Below are positions 1 through 9,128 of a stretch of 64,000 nt of DNA, piece by piece. The position numbers and the translations under genes were made by a program. How positions within the stretch are numbered: position 1 is the first letter of the stretch; each line of letters begins with the position of its first letter. The stretch spans positions 1 to 64,000 of the forward strand of contig CADCHE010000010.1 of the NCBI GenBank assembly GCA_902801205.1, read 5' to 3'. The stretch is from an uncultured Bacteroidia bacterium (lineage in GTDB: Bacteria; Bacteroidota; Bacteroidia; Bacteroidales; UBA932). Below the pieces are notes generated by a model, which saw only the letters and a list, made by a program, of their open reading frames with translations, did not search any database and had not been told where the DNA came from.

Positions 1-295
1 CGCGGTCGAAGAAACCGGCCTGGCGCTTCAACTGCATCTCGACGAGGAAGCGCGTCCCGTCCTCGTCGGTGCATTCGACGTCAAGCCGGACGTCCTTGTG
101 CGCATCGGTCGGGTTAATCTGCTCCTGCGGGCCGAAGGAGAGGCTCTTGATCTTCCGCTCCGGGATGAGCGCCTGAAGGAAGAGCTGCATCAGCCGCTCG
201 TGGCGCGGCTCGCCGAAAGTCCGTTTGAACCAGCGGTCATAGAGGATGTCGGCATAGCGGCCGAGCGGTCGGGGTGTTGTGTTTGTGTTTTCCAT
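1..295 (-). CDS. Rpn-family PD-(D/E)XK nuclease / putative transposase, 3' truncated by window edge
   Basis: Reading leftward from an ATG at 295, about 98 residues are visible before the window ends. The N-terminus matches the shape of Rpn/PDDEXK-family proteins: a YADILYDRWFKRTFG segment, then a nuclease core with D72, E86 and Q88 in the pattern D-x(n)-E-M-Q (LDVEC ... FLVEMQLKRQ). Family members are annotated as recombination-promoting nucleases or inactivated transposases and occur in many copies in Bacteroidales genomes. It lies about 120 bases downstream of serB on the same strand. The C-terminal half is outside the window, so completeness cannot be judged. Confidence 0.75.
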   Translation of the reverse strand, partial: MENTNTTPRPLGRYADILYDRWFKRTFGEPRHERLMQLFLQALIPERKIKSLSFGPQEQINPTDAHKDVRLDVECTDEDGTRFLVEMQLKRQAGFFDR

Positions 296-413
296 AGTTT
301 AGCATGTATTTCGTTACAAGTTTTCCGTTTCGGCAAAGATGGCACGTAAAAACAGCAATCCTGCACAAAAACAGAAATCCCGCTTAAAGAAACAGAAAAA
401 GCAGCGGCGGGGA

Positions 414-1637
414 TCAGATCTTGCCGACTTCACCGAGATAGCTGTCCTTGAAGCCAAGGAAGTAGAGGACGCCGTCAAGGCCGATGGTGTTGATGGACTG
501 CCGGGCGTTGGCCACGACGCGGGGCTTGGCGTGGAAGGCGATGCCCAGACCCGCCTGCGAGATCATCGGTAGGTCGTTCGCACCGTCACCGACCGCAATC
601 GTCTGCGCCAGGTTGACCTTTTCCGTCTGGGCGATCAGCCGCAGCAGGTCGGCCTTCCGCGCCCCGTCAACGATTTCGCCCACATAGCGGCCGGTCAGCT
701 TCCCGTCCTCGCCGACTTCGAGTTCGTTAGCGTAGACATAATCGATCCCGTACTTCTTCTGGATATATTCACCGAAGTAGGTGAAGCCACCGCTGAGGAT
801 GGCGATCTTGTATCCGTATTTCTTCAGGACGTACATCAGCCGGTCGACCCCCTCCGTAATCGGAAGATGCTCCGCGATGTCCTGCATCACCGAGGCGTCG
901 AGCCCCTTGAGGAGGGCGACCCGGCGCGTGAAGCTTTCCTTGAAGTCGATCTCACCGCGCATGGCCTGCTCGGTAATGGCCTGCACCTGCTCACCGACAC
1001 CCGCTCGCTTGGCCAGTTCGTCGATGCACTCCGTCTGGATGAGCGTAGAGTCCATGTCGAAGCAGATCAGGCGACGCATGCGGCGGTACATGTTGTCCTT
1101 CTGAAAGGAGAAGTCGATGCCCATTTCCGAAGAGATCTTCATCAGGTGCGCGTGCATGTCCTCGTTTTGCGGATTGCCGCGGACGGAGAACTCGATGCAC
1201 GAGCGCACGCTCCGCGCCTCCCCCTTGAGGCTCATCCGGCCGGTCAGGCGTTTGATGGAATCGATGTTGAGGCCTTCTTCGGCAATGATGCGCGCCACGG
1301 CGCTGATCTGCCGGGCGGAAAGGGTGCGGGCGATGATGGTGAGGATGTAGCGGTTCTTGCCCTGGCGGGCAACCCATTCTTCATACTCGTCCTCCCCTAC
1401 CGGTTCGAAGCCGATGTTCACCCCCAGCTCGGTGGCCTTGAAAAGAAGTTCCTTCATTACCTGGCCGGAATTCTCCCCGGCGATGCGGATGAGGATCCCC
1501 AGCGACAGCGAGCTGTGGATGTCGGCCTGGCCGATGTCCAGGATCTGGGCATCGTACCGGGCGAGGATATCCATGATGGAGGCCGTCAGGCCGATGCGGT
1601 CTTTCCCGGTGATCCGGATCAGAATCTGTTCTTTCAT
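414..1637 (-). CDS. serB: Phosphoserine phosphatase SerB with N-terminal ACT domains
   Basis: Hydrolyses O-phospho-L-serine to L-serine, the last step of serine synthesis, in the cytoplasm. The 407-residue protein has a regulatory region of two ACT-like segments (about residues 1-170), then a HAD phosphatase domain starting at the DMDST motif (nucleophile about D194, acid about D196). Later come the cap-region TECIDELAKRAGVG segment and the VGDGANDLPM metal-binding loop. This two-part layout is the usual long SerB form. I chose the ATG at 1637 because the protein begins MKEQILIRITGKDRIGLT there; an in-frame ATG at 1661 would add eight unlikely residues. A -7-like box lies just upstream at 1659-1666. 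The divergent neighbour is an outer-membrane protein gene. Confidence 0.95.
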   Translation of the reverse strand: MKEQILIRITGKDRIGLTASIMDILARYDAQILDIGQADIHSSLSLGILIRIAGENSGQVMKELLFKATELGVNIGFEPVGEDEYEEWVARQGKNRYILTIIARTLSARQISAVARIIAEEGLNIDSIKRLTGRMSLKGEARSVRSCIEFSVRGNPQNEDMHAHLMKISSEMGIDFSFQKDNMYRRMRRLICFDMDSTLIQTECIDELAKRAGVGEQVQAITEQAMRGEIDFKESFTRRVALLKGLDASVMQDIAEHLPITEGVDRLMYVLKKYGYKIAILSGGFTYFGEYIQKKYGIDYVYANELEVGEDGKLTGRYVGEIVDGARKADLLRLIAQTEKVNLAQTIAVGDGANDLPMISQAGLGIAFHAKPRVVANARQSINTIGLDGVLYFLGFKDSYLGEVGKI

Positions 1638-1658
1638 CGCGATGGTGCGTTTTCTGCA

Positions 1659-1666
1659 CAAAGATA
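1659..1666 (-). promoter_or_regulatory. Probable serB promoter -7 box
   Basis: On the minus strand the sequence reads TATCTTTG, a full match to the Bacteroidetes TAnnTTTG -7 element, 22 bases before the serB ATG. The -33 element is weak. It is back to back with the omp promoter at 1696-1726. Confidence 0.6.
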
Positions 1667-1695
1667 CAAAAAGACAACGCTTTTTTCAGGAAACC

Positions 1696-1726
1696 TTGCA
1701 TTATCTACTAAAAAATACTACATTTG
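1696..1726 (+). promoter_or_regulatory. Bacteroidetes-type promoter for the omp gene pair
   Basis: TACATTTG at 1719-1726 matches the TAnnTTTG -7 consensus. A TTG at 1696-1698 sits 20 bases upstream as the -33 element. Transcription would start near 1733, giving a 5' untranslated region of about 115 bases before the gene at 1851. Confidence 0.7.
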
Positions 1727-1850
1727 CAGTTGATGGAAGCGATTCCTTCATCTTTTCGGACGCGCCCGGCATAGGCAGGGCGAGGGCGAAGCCGTTATCG
1801 GACGCCCGAGGAAATAATCAAGAAATAATCATTAAAATTTATAACGCATC

Positions 1851-2564
1851 ATGAAGAAATTCTTTATCGCAGTTGCTGCGCTTGCGCTTGGAGCCGGTAC
1901 GCTCTTCGCGCAGAACGCTAAACTTGAGAAGCCGTTCTATCTCGGCATCCAGGGAGGCCCGATGTTCTCTCTAAGCGAGAACGCCTTCTCTTACCGTGAC
2001 AATGGCAAGACCAAGGACCTCTTCTCCGGTCAGGCTTCCTTCGTCGCCGGCTACGACTTCACCTGGAAGACGGGCGTGCGCCTGAGCGTCAACTATGCAG
2101 GCAAGAACGCCAGCGCCAACAACGTCAAACAGACTAGCGGGGACAACCCTGTCACTGGACTTCCTTTCTTCCCGTACACCTTCAAGAGTATCAACACATT
2201 CGTGGATGTTACACACAATATCAGCAACAACCCTGAAAGCGCATTCATCCCCAAGGTCTACGCCGGCATCGGCTTGGGTCACACTTATGACTTCACTGAT
2301 TCGCACCATCCGTGGCAAACAGCCTACATGACCTCGCCGAACAACGCGTTCGGTTTCCGCTTCGGCTTCATCGCTGAATACCTGCTCACAGAGTCTATCG
2401 GCATCTATGCCGACATCACCGGCGAGGCATACACCGACACTTTCAACGGCCTGCGTCCTGGGAAGGAAGAGCGTAAGGGCAGCGACCGTGACTATGAAGG
2501 TTATCCCGGCTTCCCGCTTGACCTGCGCGGTCTTTGCTCCTTCGGTGTCGCGTTCCACTTTTAA
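1851..2564 (+). CDS. Outer-membrane beta-barrel protein (porin-like family)
   Basis: A 237-residue exported protein. Residues 1-20 form a clear signal peptide (MKKFF, hydrophobic AVAALALGAGTLF, cleavage after A at AQN). The mature part has alternating aromatic/glycine-rich strands (FYLGIQGGPMFSL, FVAGYDFTWKTGVRLSVNYAG, FGFRFGFIAEYL) and ends in FGVAFHF, the terminal-phenylalanine strand typical of Bacteroidetes outer-membrane barrels. It is 15 bases upstream of an OmpA-family gene, shares that gene's promoter and resembles its N-terminal half, which suggests an ancient duplication of the barrel. The exact function is not deducible. Confidence 0.85.
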   Translation: MKKFFIAVAALALGAGTLFAQNAKLEKPFYLGIQGGPMFSLSENAFSYRDNGKTKDLFSGQASFVAGYDFTWKTGVRLSVNYAGKNASANNVKQTSGDNPVTGLPFFPYTFKSINTFVDVTHNISNNPESAFIPKVYAGIGLGHTYDFTDSHHPWQTAYMTSPNNAFGFRFGFIAEYLLTESIGIYADITGEAYTDTFNGLRPGKEERKGSDRDYEGYPGFPLDLRGLCSFGVAFHF

Positions 2565-2579
2565 TATCCCCAAAGCATT

Positions 2580-3593
2580 ATGAATATCAGAAGATTTATC
2601 GCAGCGACCGCCGCCGTTCTGCTTTGCGCCGGCGTTTTCGCCCAGAATGACCGCCCGACCAACTGGTTCATCGGTGCCGGCGGTGGACTTAACATCGGTT
2701 TCGACGGCAAGGACTACAACGACCGTCCCATTTCCCATAGCGGCAATGGTACCGCCCTCGACATCTACGCCGGTAAGTACTTCGGCAACGTGCTCGGTTT
2801 CCGCGCCGGCTACCAGGGCCTGAAGATCTCTGACCAGTACATCGACTACGGCCAGAACAACTATAGCTACATCCATGGCGACCTCCTCTTCCGCGTGTTC
2901 AACTTCCTGGTGCCCTACGCCCATGCAGGTTACGCGAAGGTGACCGATGGTTCCCTGGCCGGTGGTGCCGGTCTCCTGGTGCCCATCAAGATCGGCAAGC
3001 GCATCAATGTCATCCCCGACTTCAAGGCCACGTTCATGAACGGTACGGCCTTCCCGGCCGGTGAAGGACTGGGCCGCAACTTGAGCGGTACGCTGGGCCT
3101 GCAGCTCGCCCTCGGTAAGATTGCCGACAAGGTGGTTGAGGAGCCCGTCGAGGTCTTCCCTCCGATCGCTTACGAGCCCGCCAAGGAAGAACCCAAGCCG
3201 GAACCGGAGCCGGTCAAGGAAGAGCCCGTGAAGGTTCCCGATGTGGAAGAAATCAACAAGGCCTTCCAGGCCGTCGTCCTGTTTGACTTCGACTCCGCCA
3301 AGCTGACGGCTGAGGCCATCCCGGTCCTCGACAAGGCCGTTGCCTGGTTCGAGGAGTTCCCGGAGGTCAAGGCTACGATCGAGGGCCACACCGACAGCGT
3401 GGGTACCGATGTGTACAACCAGGGTCTGTCCGAGCGCCGCGCGAAGGCCGTCTTCGACTACTTCGTCGAGCACGGTGTCGCCAAGGAGCGCATCGACTGG
3501 AAGGGATTCGGCGAAAGCCGCCCGGTCGACACCAACGAGACCGCCGAAGGCCGTCATCACAACCGCCGTATCGAGCTCAAGATCGACGAATAA
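2580..3593 (+). CDS. OmpA-family outer-membrane protein with peptidoglycan-binding domain
   Basis: This 337-residue protein anchors the outer membrane to peptidoglycan. It has a signal peptide (about residues 1-21, ending VFAQN), an N-terminal barrel of about 170 residues, a Pro/Glu/Lys-rich periplasmic linker (about residues 180-220, repeated EEPKPEPEP-like motifs), and a C-terminal OmpA domain. That domain shows FDFDSAKLT, the EGHTDSVGTDVYNQGLSERRA core and a closing GRHHNRRIELKI segment; the Asp and Arg that bind diaminopimelate are present. It follows the smaller barrel gene by 15 bases and is closed by a hairpin terminator at 3615-3655, so the two genes form a bicistronic unit. Codon use is strongly C-ending, as expected for an abundant protein. 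Confidence 0.93.
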   Translation: MNIRRFIAATAAVLLCAGVFAQNDRPTNWFIGAGGGLNIGFDGKDYNDRPISHSGNGTALDIYAGKYFGNVLGFRAGYQGLKISDQYIDYGQNNYSYIHGDLLFRVFNFLVPYAHAGYAKVTDGSLAGGAGLLVPIKIGKRINVIPDFKATFMNGTAFPAGEGLGRNLSGTLGLQLALGKIADKVVEEPVEVFPPIAYEPAKEEPKPEPEPVKEEPVKVPDVEEINKAFQAVVLFDFDSAKLTAEAIPVLDKAVAWFEEFPEVKATIEGHTDSVGTDVYNQGLSERRAKAVFDYFVEHGVAKERIDWKGFGESRPVDTNETAEGRHHNRRIELKIDE

Positions 3594-3614
3594 AGCGGTT
3601 CTCCGCTGAAACAC

Positions 3615-3655
3615 AAGGTCTTGTCTGATAAGCAATTATTAGGCAAGACCTTTTG
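3615..3655 (+). terminator. Rho-independent terminator after the OmpA-family gene
   Basis: AAGGTCTTG (3615-3623) pairs with CAAGACCTT (3644-3652), the stem can extend inward by three pairs, and it ends in a short T tract. It separates the omp unit from the polysaccharide locus. Confidence 0.8.
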
Positions 3656-3744
3656 AATATATAATACCAAAGGATTGGCAGGTAAAAAACAGAAATAGAT
3701 CCTCGCTAGACAAAGATTGAGATGAAGTTGATCGCAAAGTTTTG

Positions 3745-5289
3745 ATGCCCGAATCCAGCTATAACATAAAACGCGTTGCGAAGAACACCGTGATCTTGTA
3801 CGTCCGGATGTTCTTCATGATGCTCATCAGTTTGTACACGACCCGTGTCATTCTCAACACGCTGGGCGTGGAGGATTACGGCGTGTACAATGTTGTAGGC
3901 GGTTTTGTTGGCATGTTCGGCATATTGACGTCCTCTCTGTCAACCGCCATCAGCCGGTTCATCACATTCGGGCTTGGGAAAAGGGATCTCGAAGCGCTGC
4001 AAAAAATCTATTCGACAGCAATCATCATCCAGATTTCAATGGCGATCATTGTCGGATTGCTGATTGAAGGCATTGGCTTCTGGTATCTTTACAACAAAAT
4101 GAATATCCCGGCGGAGCGGATTCCCGCCGCTTTCTGGGTGCTCCAGTGCTCAATCGTCACCTTCGGACTGGGACTATTGTGCGTTCCGTATAACGCGGAG
4201 ATTGTCGCCCATGAGAAGATGGACGTTTTTGCTTACTTTTCCATACTGGACGCCGCGATTGCCCTGTCCAACGTTTTCATTTTAAAGGCCGCCCCCTTTG
4301 ACAAACTGATTCTGTATGCCGTACTGTGCATGTGCACATCCCTGCTGATGCGAATCCTGTATGCCGTTTATTGTAGGAAACACTTTGAAGAGTGCCGCTT
4401 CCGATTCGCTTTCGAAAAAGGGCTGCTCAAGGAGATGGGGAGTTTTGCGGGATGGAACTTTTTAGGGCAAGGTGCATGGATCCTTAACACGACGGGAGTT
4501 AATCTGCTGGTAAACTACTTCTTCGGCGTCACGTTCAACGCCGCACGCGGAATCGCAGATCAGGTCAACGGTGCCATTTCGAAACTCGCCGGAAACTTTA
4601 CTGCGGCCATGAACCCGCAGATTACAAAGACATATGCCGAAGGAAATCTGGAGGCGATGCATAGCTTGATTTTTCGAGGGACACGTCTAGCGAATTATTT
4701 GATGATACTTCTGGCGATACCGATCTGTCTCGAAGCCCCAACGGTCCTAAGATTATGGCTTGGGAATGTTCCGGAACACGCCGTCTTGTTCACACGTCTT
4801 GTCATCATCGGCTCCGTCATCAATTCATCGGGAGGCCCTTTAGTTACAGCTCAATTGGCGACGGGCAATATTAAAAGATATCAAATAATTATTACGCTGT
4901 TCGGCCTTTGGGTTTTCCCTCTAAGTTGGATTGCGTTTAAAATGGGCCTGCCTGCCCAATGGAGTTACTACTTCTTCATTGCAGTCTATTCCGTATTGAT
5001 TTTTGTCCGTATTTATTTGGTGAAGGACTTGATCCAACTTCCTTGGATAAAGTATTGTGTGGCTGTCCTGGGAAGGATTGTCGCAGTTGCAACAACCGCA
5101 TCGGTGATTAGCGCAATTGCCCATTTCACGCTTGAAGAATCCGTTATACGCGTCATCATTGTCACATTTGTAAGCACACTTACGCTTGGCACCTGTGTCT
5201 TATTATTCGGTGTAGAGAAACAAGAGCGGGCCGCGTTGATTGCATATGCGGAAAACATAAAAGCAAAAATCCTCAGGAAAAATGTATAA
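3745..5289 (+). CDS. Polysaccharide flippase (Wzx-like, MATE/PST superfamily)
   Basis: A 514-residue integral inner-membrane protein with about twelve to fourteen hydrophobic segments, no signal peptide, and the N-terminal signature of Bacteroidetes lipopolysaccharide/O-unit flippases (NTVILYVRMFFMMLISLYTTR, then LGVEDYGVYNVVGG). It should move undecaprenyl-linked oligosaccharide units across the inner membrane. A TTG codon lies immediately upstream in frame at 3742, but ATG 3745 is the natural start. It is the first gene of the polysaccharide locus and overlaps the following SDR gene by 8 bases. No consensus promoter was recognised in 3656-3744. With the polymerase-like gene at 27512, it argues for a Wzx/Wzy-dependent route. 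Confidence 0.88.
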   Translation: MPESSYNIKRVAKNTVILYVRMFFMMLISLYTTRVILNTLGVEDYGVYNVVGGFVGMFGILTSSLSTAISRFITFGLGKRDLEALQKIYSTAIIIQISMAIIVGLLIEGIGFWYLYNKMNIPAERIPAAFWVLQCSIVTFGLGLLCVPYNAEIVAHEKMDVFAYFSILDAAIALSNVFILKAAPFDKLILYAVLCMCTSLLMRILYAVYCRKHFEECRFRFAFEKGLLKEMGSFAGWNFLGQGAWILNTTGVNLLVNYFFGVTFNAARGIADQVNGAISKLAGNFTAAMNPQITKTYAEGNLEAMHSLIFRGTRLANYLMILLAIPICLEAPTVLRLWLGNVPEHAVLFTRLVIIGSVINSSGGPLVTAQLATGNIKRYQIIITLFGLWVFPLSWIAFKMGLPAQWSYYFFIAVYSVLIFVRIYLVKDLIQLPWIKYCVAVLGRIVAVATTASVISAIAHFTLEESVIRVIIVTFVSTLTLGTCVLLFGVEKQERAALIAYAENIKAKILRKNV

Positions 5290-6118
5290 CTTCGCTCGTA
5301 AGATCTATCACCTGCTGAAGGGGACGAAGAACACCCCTGTTCCGCCCGTGATCGCGCAAATTTCGACGATGGATGCCAATCAGTTTTTGGCTGGACGGAA
5401 CATCATGATTACCGGAGGAAGCAAAGGGTTGGGATTAGCCATCGCCAACAGATGCGTTTCGGGTGGTGGAAATGTCTTGATTTGCGGACGCGATATCAAC
5501 GCATTGGAAGCAGCATCTAAGAAGATGAACTGCCAATGGAAGGTACTGGACATGCTTGACGTGCATTCATTCGCGGACGTGATGGAGGATGTATTCTCAG
5601 AGGACGGATTCAATGCCGACACCTTGGTTTGCAATGCAGGGATATCCCTTCATGAAGCAGATTTTATCGATGTCACACCGGAAAGCTTTGACAAACAGAT
5701 TGGCACGAATCTCAGAGGAGCTTTCTTTATCGCGCAGGCATTTGCGAAGAAACTGATTCAGGATAACAGGCCCGGCTGCATTCTGTTCGTATCATCGGAG
5801 ACAGGTGAAACGCCGGATTTGCGTCCCTATGGATGGACAAAAGCCGCGACCAACAGCATGGTCCAAGGTTTGGCATACCGGCTGACCAAAAACAATATAC
5901 GCGTCAATGCGATCGCCCCGGGAGTAACCGCTACCGGGATGACCGGATTCGGACCGGAGAACCTGGCATACCGAGACAATCCGACAGGCCGGGTCTATGT
6001 TCCGGAGGAAATGGCGGAAATCGCCGCATTCTTGATCTCCGACCTTGCCGGCCCCATCTCCGGCCAGATCATTACCTGCAACAACGCCAAAACAATTAAC
6101 GCCCGCTGGAGGAAATAA
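5282..6118 (+). CDS. SDR-family oxidoreductase
   Basis: A 278-residue classical short-chain dehydrogenase/reductase. A 35-residue N-terminal extension precedes the Rossmann fold. The NAD(P)-binding motif TGGSKGLG is at 44-51, the structural NAG at 118-120, the catalytic Ser at about 171-172 and the YxxxK pair at Y183/K187; the C-terminal substrate loop is also present. The substrate cannot be read from sequence. It overlaps the flippase gene by 8 bases and is followed 4 bases later by a ThDP-dependent enzyme, with a GGAGG motif in its last codons serving that start. The pairing suggests that the ThDP enzyme makes a carbonyl compound which this enzyme reduces. That is inference. Confidence 0.88.
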   Translation: MYNFARKIYHLLKGTKNTPVPPVIAQISTMDANQFLAGRNIMITGGSKGLGLAIANRCVSGGGNVLICGRDINALEAASKKMNCQWKVLDMLDVHSFADVMEDVFSEDGFNADTLVCNAGISLHEADFIDVTPESFDKQIGTNLRGAFFIAQAFAKKLIQDNRPGCILFVSSETGETPDLRPYGWTKAATNSMVQGLAYRLTKNNIRVNAIAPGVTATGMTGFGPENLAYRDNPTGRVYVPEEMAEIAAFLISDLAGPISGQIITCNNAKTINARWRK

Positions 6119-6122
6119 AATA

Positions 6123-7889
6123 ATGGATACCCATTTTACAGTCGAAAGGAACGTCCAGATCGTCATTTCTTATTTAAAGGCCTACGGCATTCGACGCATC
6201 ATCGCATCACCGGGGACGACAAACATAACCTTTGTCGCCAGCGTACAACAAGATCCCTATTTTGTCGTTTACTCGGCTCCGGATGAGAGATCTGCCGCAT
6301 ATATGGCCTGCGGGATGGCAGCAGAGGCCTGCGAGCCTGTCGTGTTATCCTGCACTGGAGCCACCGCCAGCAGAAATTATATCCCCGGCTTAACGGAAGC
6401 GTACTATCGCCGGCTTCCCGTCCTCGCCCTCACGGCGACTGTCAACACTGCCAGAGTGGCGAACAATGTCCCTCAAGTCATTGACCGGAGTTCCATTCCG
6501 AACGATATCGCACGCATTTCCGTTCATCTTCCCTTTATCAGCGAAGCGGAAGATGAATACGACGTGACCGTAAAAACCGCCAGGGCATTCATTGCATTGA
6601 CAGAGCCTGGCCAAGGGCCTGTCCACATCAATATAGAGACCCGTTACAGCAAAGATTTTTCCATACTGGAACTGCCTGCCGCCAGAATCATCCGACAGGT
6701 ATTGAAAGACGGTGATTATCCCGTACTTCCAAAAGGGAGAATTGGAATCTTTATCGGAGAGCACAAGCCTTTCTCAGAAGAAGAAACGCTTGCAATAGAC
6801 CGGTTTTGCAACGACAACAATGCCGTTGCGCTTTGCGACCAAACCAGCAATTTCAGAGGCGAGTCCAGGGTATTATCTGCCCTTATCTGCTTTCAGAATG
6901 CCTTCTCCGAATTGAAATCATTTGACTTGCTCGTGCACATAGGAGGCATTTCCGGAGACTATTATACCGCGGGAATCTGCAATGCTGCCAAGGAAGTATG
7001 GCGGGTTGATGAACGGGGGGGAGTCATTGATACGTTCCGAAAACTGACGCGCGTTTTTAAAATGGATGAAATGGCATTTTTCAAACAATATGCCCGGGAA
7101 GACGCGCAGGCAGAACCTTCGTTCTGCCACAGCTGGAGAAAAGCAGAAACGGAATTACGGGAACTTATCCCCGACAGCATCCCCTTCTCGAACATCTGGA
7201 TTTCATCTCGCTTGGCCGGGAAACTGCCGGAAAGCAGTACGCTGCATCTTGGGATTCTGAACAGCCTCCGGTCCTGGAACTTCTTTGAAACACCGGAATC
7301 GGTTACATGCTTCAGCAATGTCGGCGGCTTCGGCATCGACGGAGGGTTATCCACATTGATCGGCGCGTCCATCGCCAACAAAGAGCATGTCTTTTTCGGA
7401 GTCTTTGGTGACTTGGCGTTTTTCTATGACATGAATGTCCTGGGGAATCGAAACGTCGGCAATAATTTGAGGATTCTTTTGGTCAACAACGGACGAGGAA
7501 CTGAATTCCGAATGTTCAACCACCCTGCCGCGCAGTTCAAAGAGGATGCGGACCCGCTCATCGCAGCTGCGGGACATTACGGTGCCCAATCCAGGAATCT
7601 TGTGAAGCATTACGCGGAAGACCTTGGCTATCAATACCTGTCCGCATCCGACAAAGGTTCTTTTGAGGAGTCCATACAAGCGTTCCTTTCGGTCGAGAGT
7701 AAGAAATCCATCATTTTCGAAGTATTTGTCAGTCATCAGGACGAAAACGATGCATTGATGGCCATGGGGGCGCTCAAATCAGATCCGGATGCGCCGCAAA
7801 GCATATCCGACAAACTAAAGGCGGTTGCAAAAAAAGCGGTCGGTGGCAGGACCATTCGCGCAGCCAAGATCATGTTGGGGAAGGAATAG
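6123..7889 (+). CDS. ThDP-dependent enzyme, MenD/decarboxylase-like
   Basis: The 588-residue protein has the three-domain layout of thiamine-diphosphate enzymes. The PYR domain carries the activating Glu at about E55 (PDERSAAYMACG). A middle domain follows. The PP domain has a MenD-like segment GGFGIDGGLS (401-410) and the ThDP/Mg motif GD (429-430) ... NN (455-456). The start is the ATG at 6123, preceded by GGAGG; an upstream in-frame ATG at 6045 lies inside the SDR gene. Menaquinone genes are absent here, so MenD itself is unlikely. A role in making an acyl- or keto-modified sugar, or a 2-oxoacid decarboxylase acting with the adjacent SDR, fits the context better. No PEP mutase is nearby, so a phosphonate pathway is not supported. 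Confidence 0.82.
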   Translation: MDTHFTVERNVQIVISYLKAYGIRRIIASPGTTNITFVASVQQDPYFVVYSAPDERSAAYMACGMAAEACEPVVLSCTGATASRNYIPGLTEAYYRRLPVLALTATVNTARVANNVPQVIDRSSIPNDIARISVHLPFISEAEDEYDVTVKTARAFIALTEPGQGPVHINIETRYSKDFSILELPAARIIRQVLKDGDYPVLPKGRIGIFIGEHKPFSEEETLAIDRFCNDNNAVALCDQTSNFRGESRVLSALICFQNAFSELKSFDLLVHIGGISGDYYTAGICNAAKEVWRVDERGGVIDTFRKLTRVFKMDEMAFFKQYAREDAQAEPSFCHSWRKAETELRELIPDSIPFSNIWISSRLAGKLPESSTLHLGILNSLRSWNFFETPESVTCFSNVGGFGIDGGLSTLIGASIANKEHVFFGVFGDLAFFYDMNVLGNRNVGNNLRILLVNNGRGTEFRMFNHPAAQFKEDADPLIAAAGHYGAQSRNLVKHYAEDLGYQYLSASDKGSFEESIQAFLSVESKKSIIFEVFVSHQDENDALMAMGALKSDPDAPQSISDKLKAVAKKAVGGRTIRAAKIMLGKE

Positions 7890-7913
7890 TCCTTGTTCTC
7901 TTGCTTTTGATAT

Positions 7914-9023
7914 ATGAAAATCGGCATCATTACTCTCCCTTTCCACACGAATTACGGTGGTATTCTTCAAGGTTTTGCCCTTCAAAAAGTTGCAAATAAC
8001 CTCGGGCATGACGCAATCACAATTTATCAAGCACCGAAACGATATCCTTTTTATAGAAGTATCCTTCGACTCCCTGTCCGCCTTTTCAAAAGGTTTCTTT
8101 TAAAACAGAATGTTCCTCTCCTTCCAGAAAAAAACCACAATGCATATGTCAAGCGAGAGAATTTAAGACGCCATTTTACGAACAAATTCATAAACAAGCA
8201 TATTCATACTCGTATTATTCGCTCCTTTACAGAAATAAAAAAATTTGAGTATGACGGTTTCATCGTTGGGAGTGATCAGATTTGGCGTCCCAAATACATC
8301 CGCCCGTTCCTATTTGATGCTTTCCTTCAATTCGCCCGGAATTGGGATGTAATACGATGTGCGTACTCTGCTTCTTTTGGAAGCGACCAGTGGGAAATGA
8401 GTACAAACGAAACTGAGCATTGTAAAAAACTGCTGCAGCTATTTAAAGGTGTTTCTGTTAGAGAAGAAAGCGGCGTGGCATTTGTAAAAAAGTATTTTGA
8501 CAGAAATGCTGAATGGTTAATCGACCCAACTCTTCTAATAGATGCCAGCGTGTATTTCAATCTGTTCGCACAAGCCTCTCCATCCCCAGCAAAGGGAAAA
8601 GACTTCATCTATATTCTTGATTCAACACCTGAGAGCATTCAGCTTCGAGATACCTTTATTGAGCAAACGACCCACAAGACTTATAATCTTTCATTGCTCA
8701 AAGAGGAAGCACCTTTGCCCGTGGAGACTTGGCTGCAATGTATAAAAGAAGCGAATACAATTGTAACTGACAGTTTTCATGTATGCGTTTTCTCAATTAT
8801 CTTCAAAAAACAGTTCTTCGTTATTGCTAACCCCTCGCGAGGGATCAGCAGGCTTAACTCGTTATTTCATAAATTCGGCATTGAAAATCGGGTTTTGGAC
8901 AGGGAGACGATTAATAGTATCAAAGACTTTCAACCCATCAACTACAATCTAATTCAGCCTATCCTTGAGCATGAACGCGAAAAAGCATTTGCTTTTTTAC
9001 AACAGAATCTTAACATCGATTAA
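7914..9023 (+). CDS. Polysaccharide pyruvyl transferase family protein
   Basis: This 369-residue cytoplasmic protein starts MKIGIITLPFHTNYGGILQG and carries the family hallmark GSDQIWRP and a C-terminal SFHVCVFSIIF segment. The family transfers pyruvyl groups from PEP to sugars of exopolysaccharides, giving acidic ketals. It is the first of two such genes in the locus; the other is at 19894. Its codons and flanks are noticeably richer in A and T than glf (12225) or the Wza/Wzc genes, as are the two following GT2 genes. That points to a separately acquired block between about 7900 and 11000. Confidence 0.85.
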   Translation: MKIGIITLPFHTNYGGILQGFALQKVANNLGHDAITIYQAPKRYPFYRSILRLPVRLFKRFLLKQNVPLLPEKNHNAYVKRENLRRHFTNKFINKHIHTRIIRSFTEIKKFEYDGFIVGSDQIWRPKYIRPFLFDAFLQFARNWDVIRCAYSASFGSDQWEMSTNETEHCKKLLQLFKGVSVREESGVAFVKKYFDRNAEWLIDPTLLIDASVYFNLFAQASPSPAKGKDFIYILDSTPESIQLRDTFIEQTTHKTYNLSLLKEEAPLPVETWLQCIKEANTIVTDSFHVCVFSIIFKKQFFVIANPSRGISRLNSLFHKFGIENRVLDRETINSIKDFQPINYNLIQPILEHEREKAFAFLQQNLNID

Positions 9024-9128
9024 TTATCAAGGAAATATCAGAGTTTCTTTTATGAATGTCAATTCCTATCAAATTAGAATTCACGGTAAGTTTATAGACA
9101 CCCCATAGAAAGATTTTCCCCTTATTTC

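Noticed and set aside
339-572. Lys/Arg-rich short plus-strand frame at the serB 3' end
   Set aside because: Mostly antisense to the well-supported serB coding sequence; no promoter or homology, and basic composition follows from the opposite-strand codons and an A-rich gap.
1971-3635. Long minus-strand open frame opposite the two outer-membrane protein genes
   Set aside because: Antisense shadow of strongly biased, highly expressed codons; the plus-strand genes have signal peptides and known domains.
6123-7889. Phosphonopyruvate decarboxylase of a phosphonate pathway
   Set aside because: No PEP mutase or aminotransferase partner is present in the locus; the PP-domain segment is more MenD-like.
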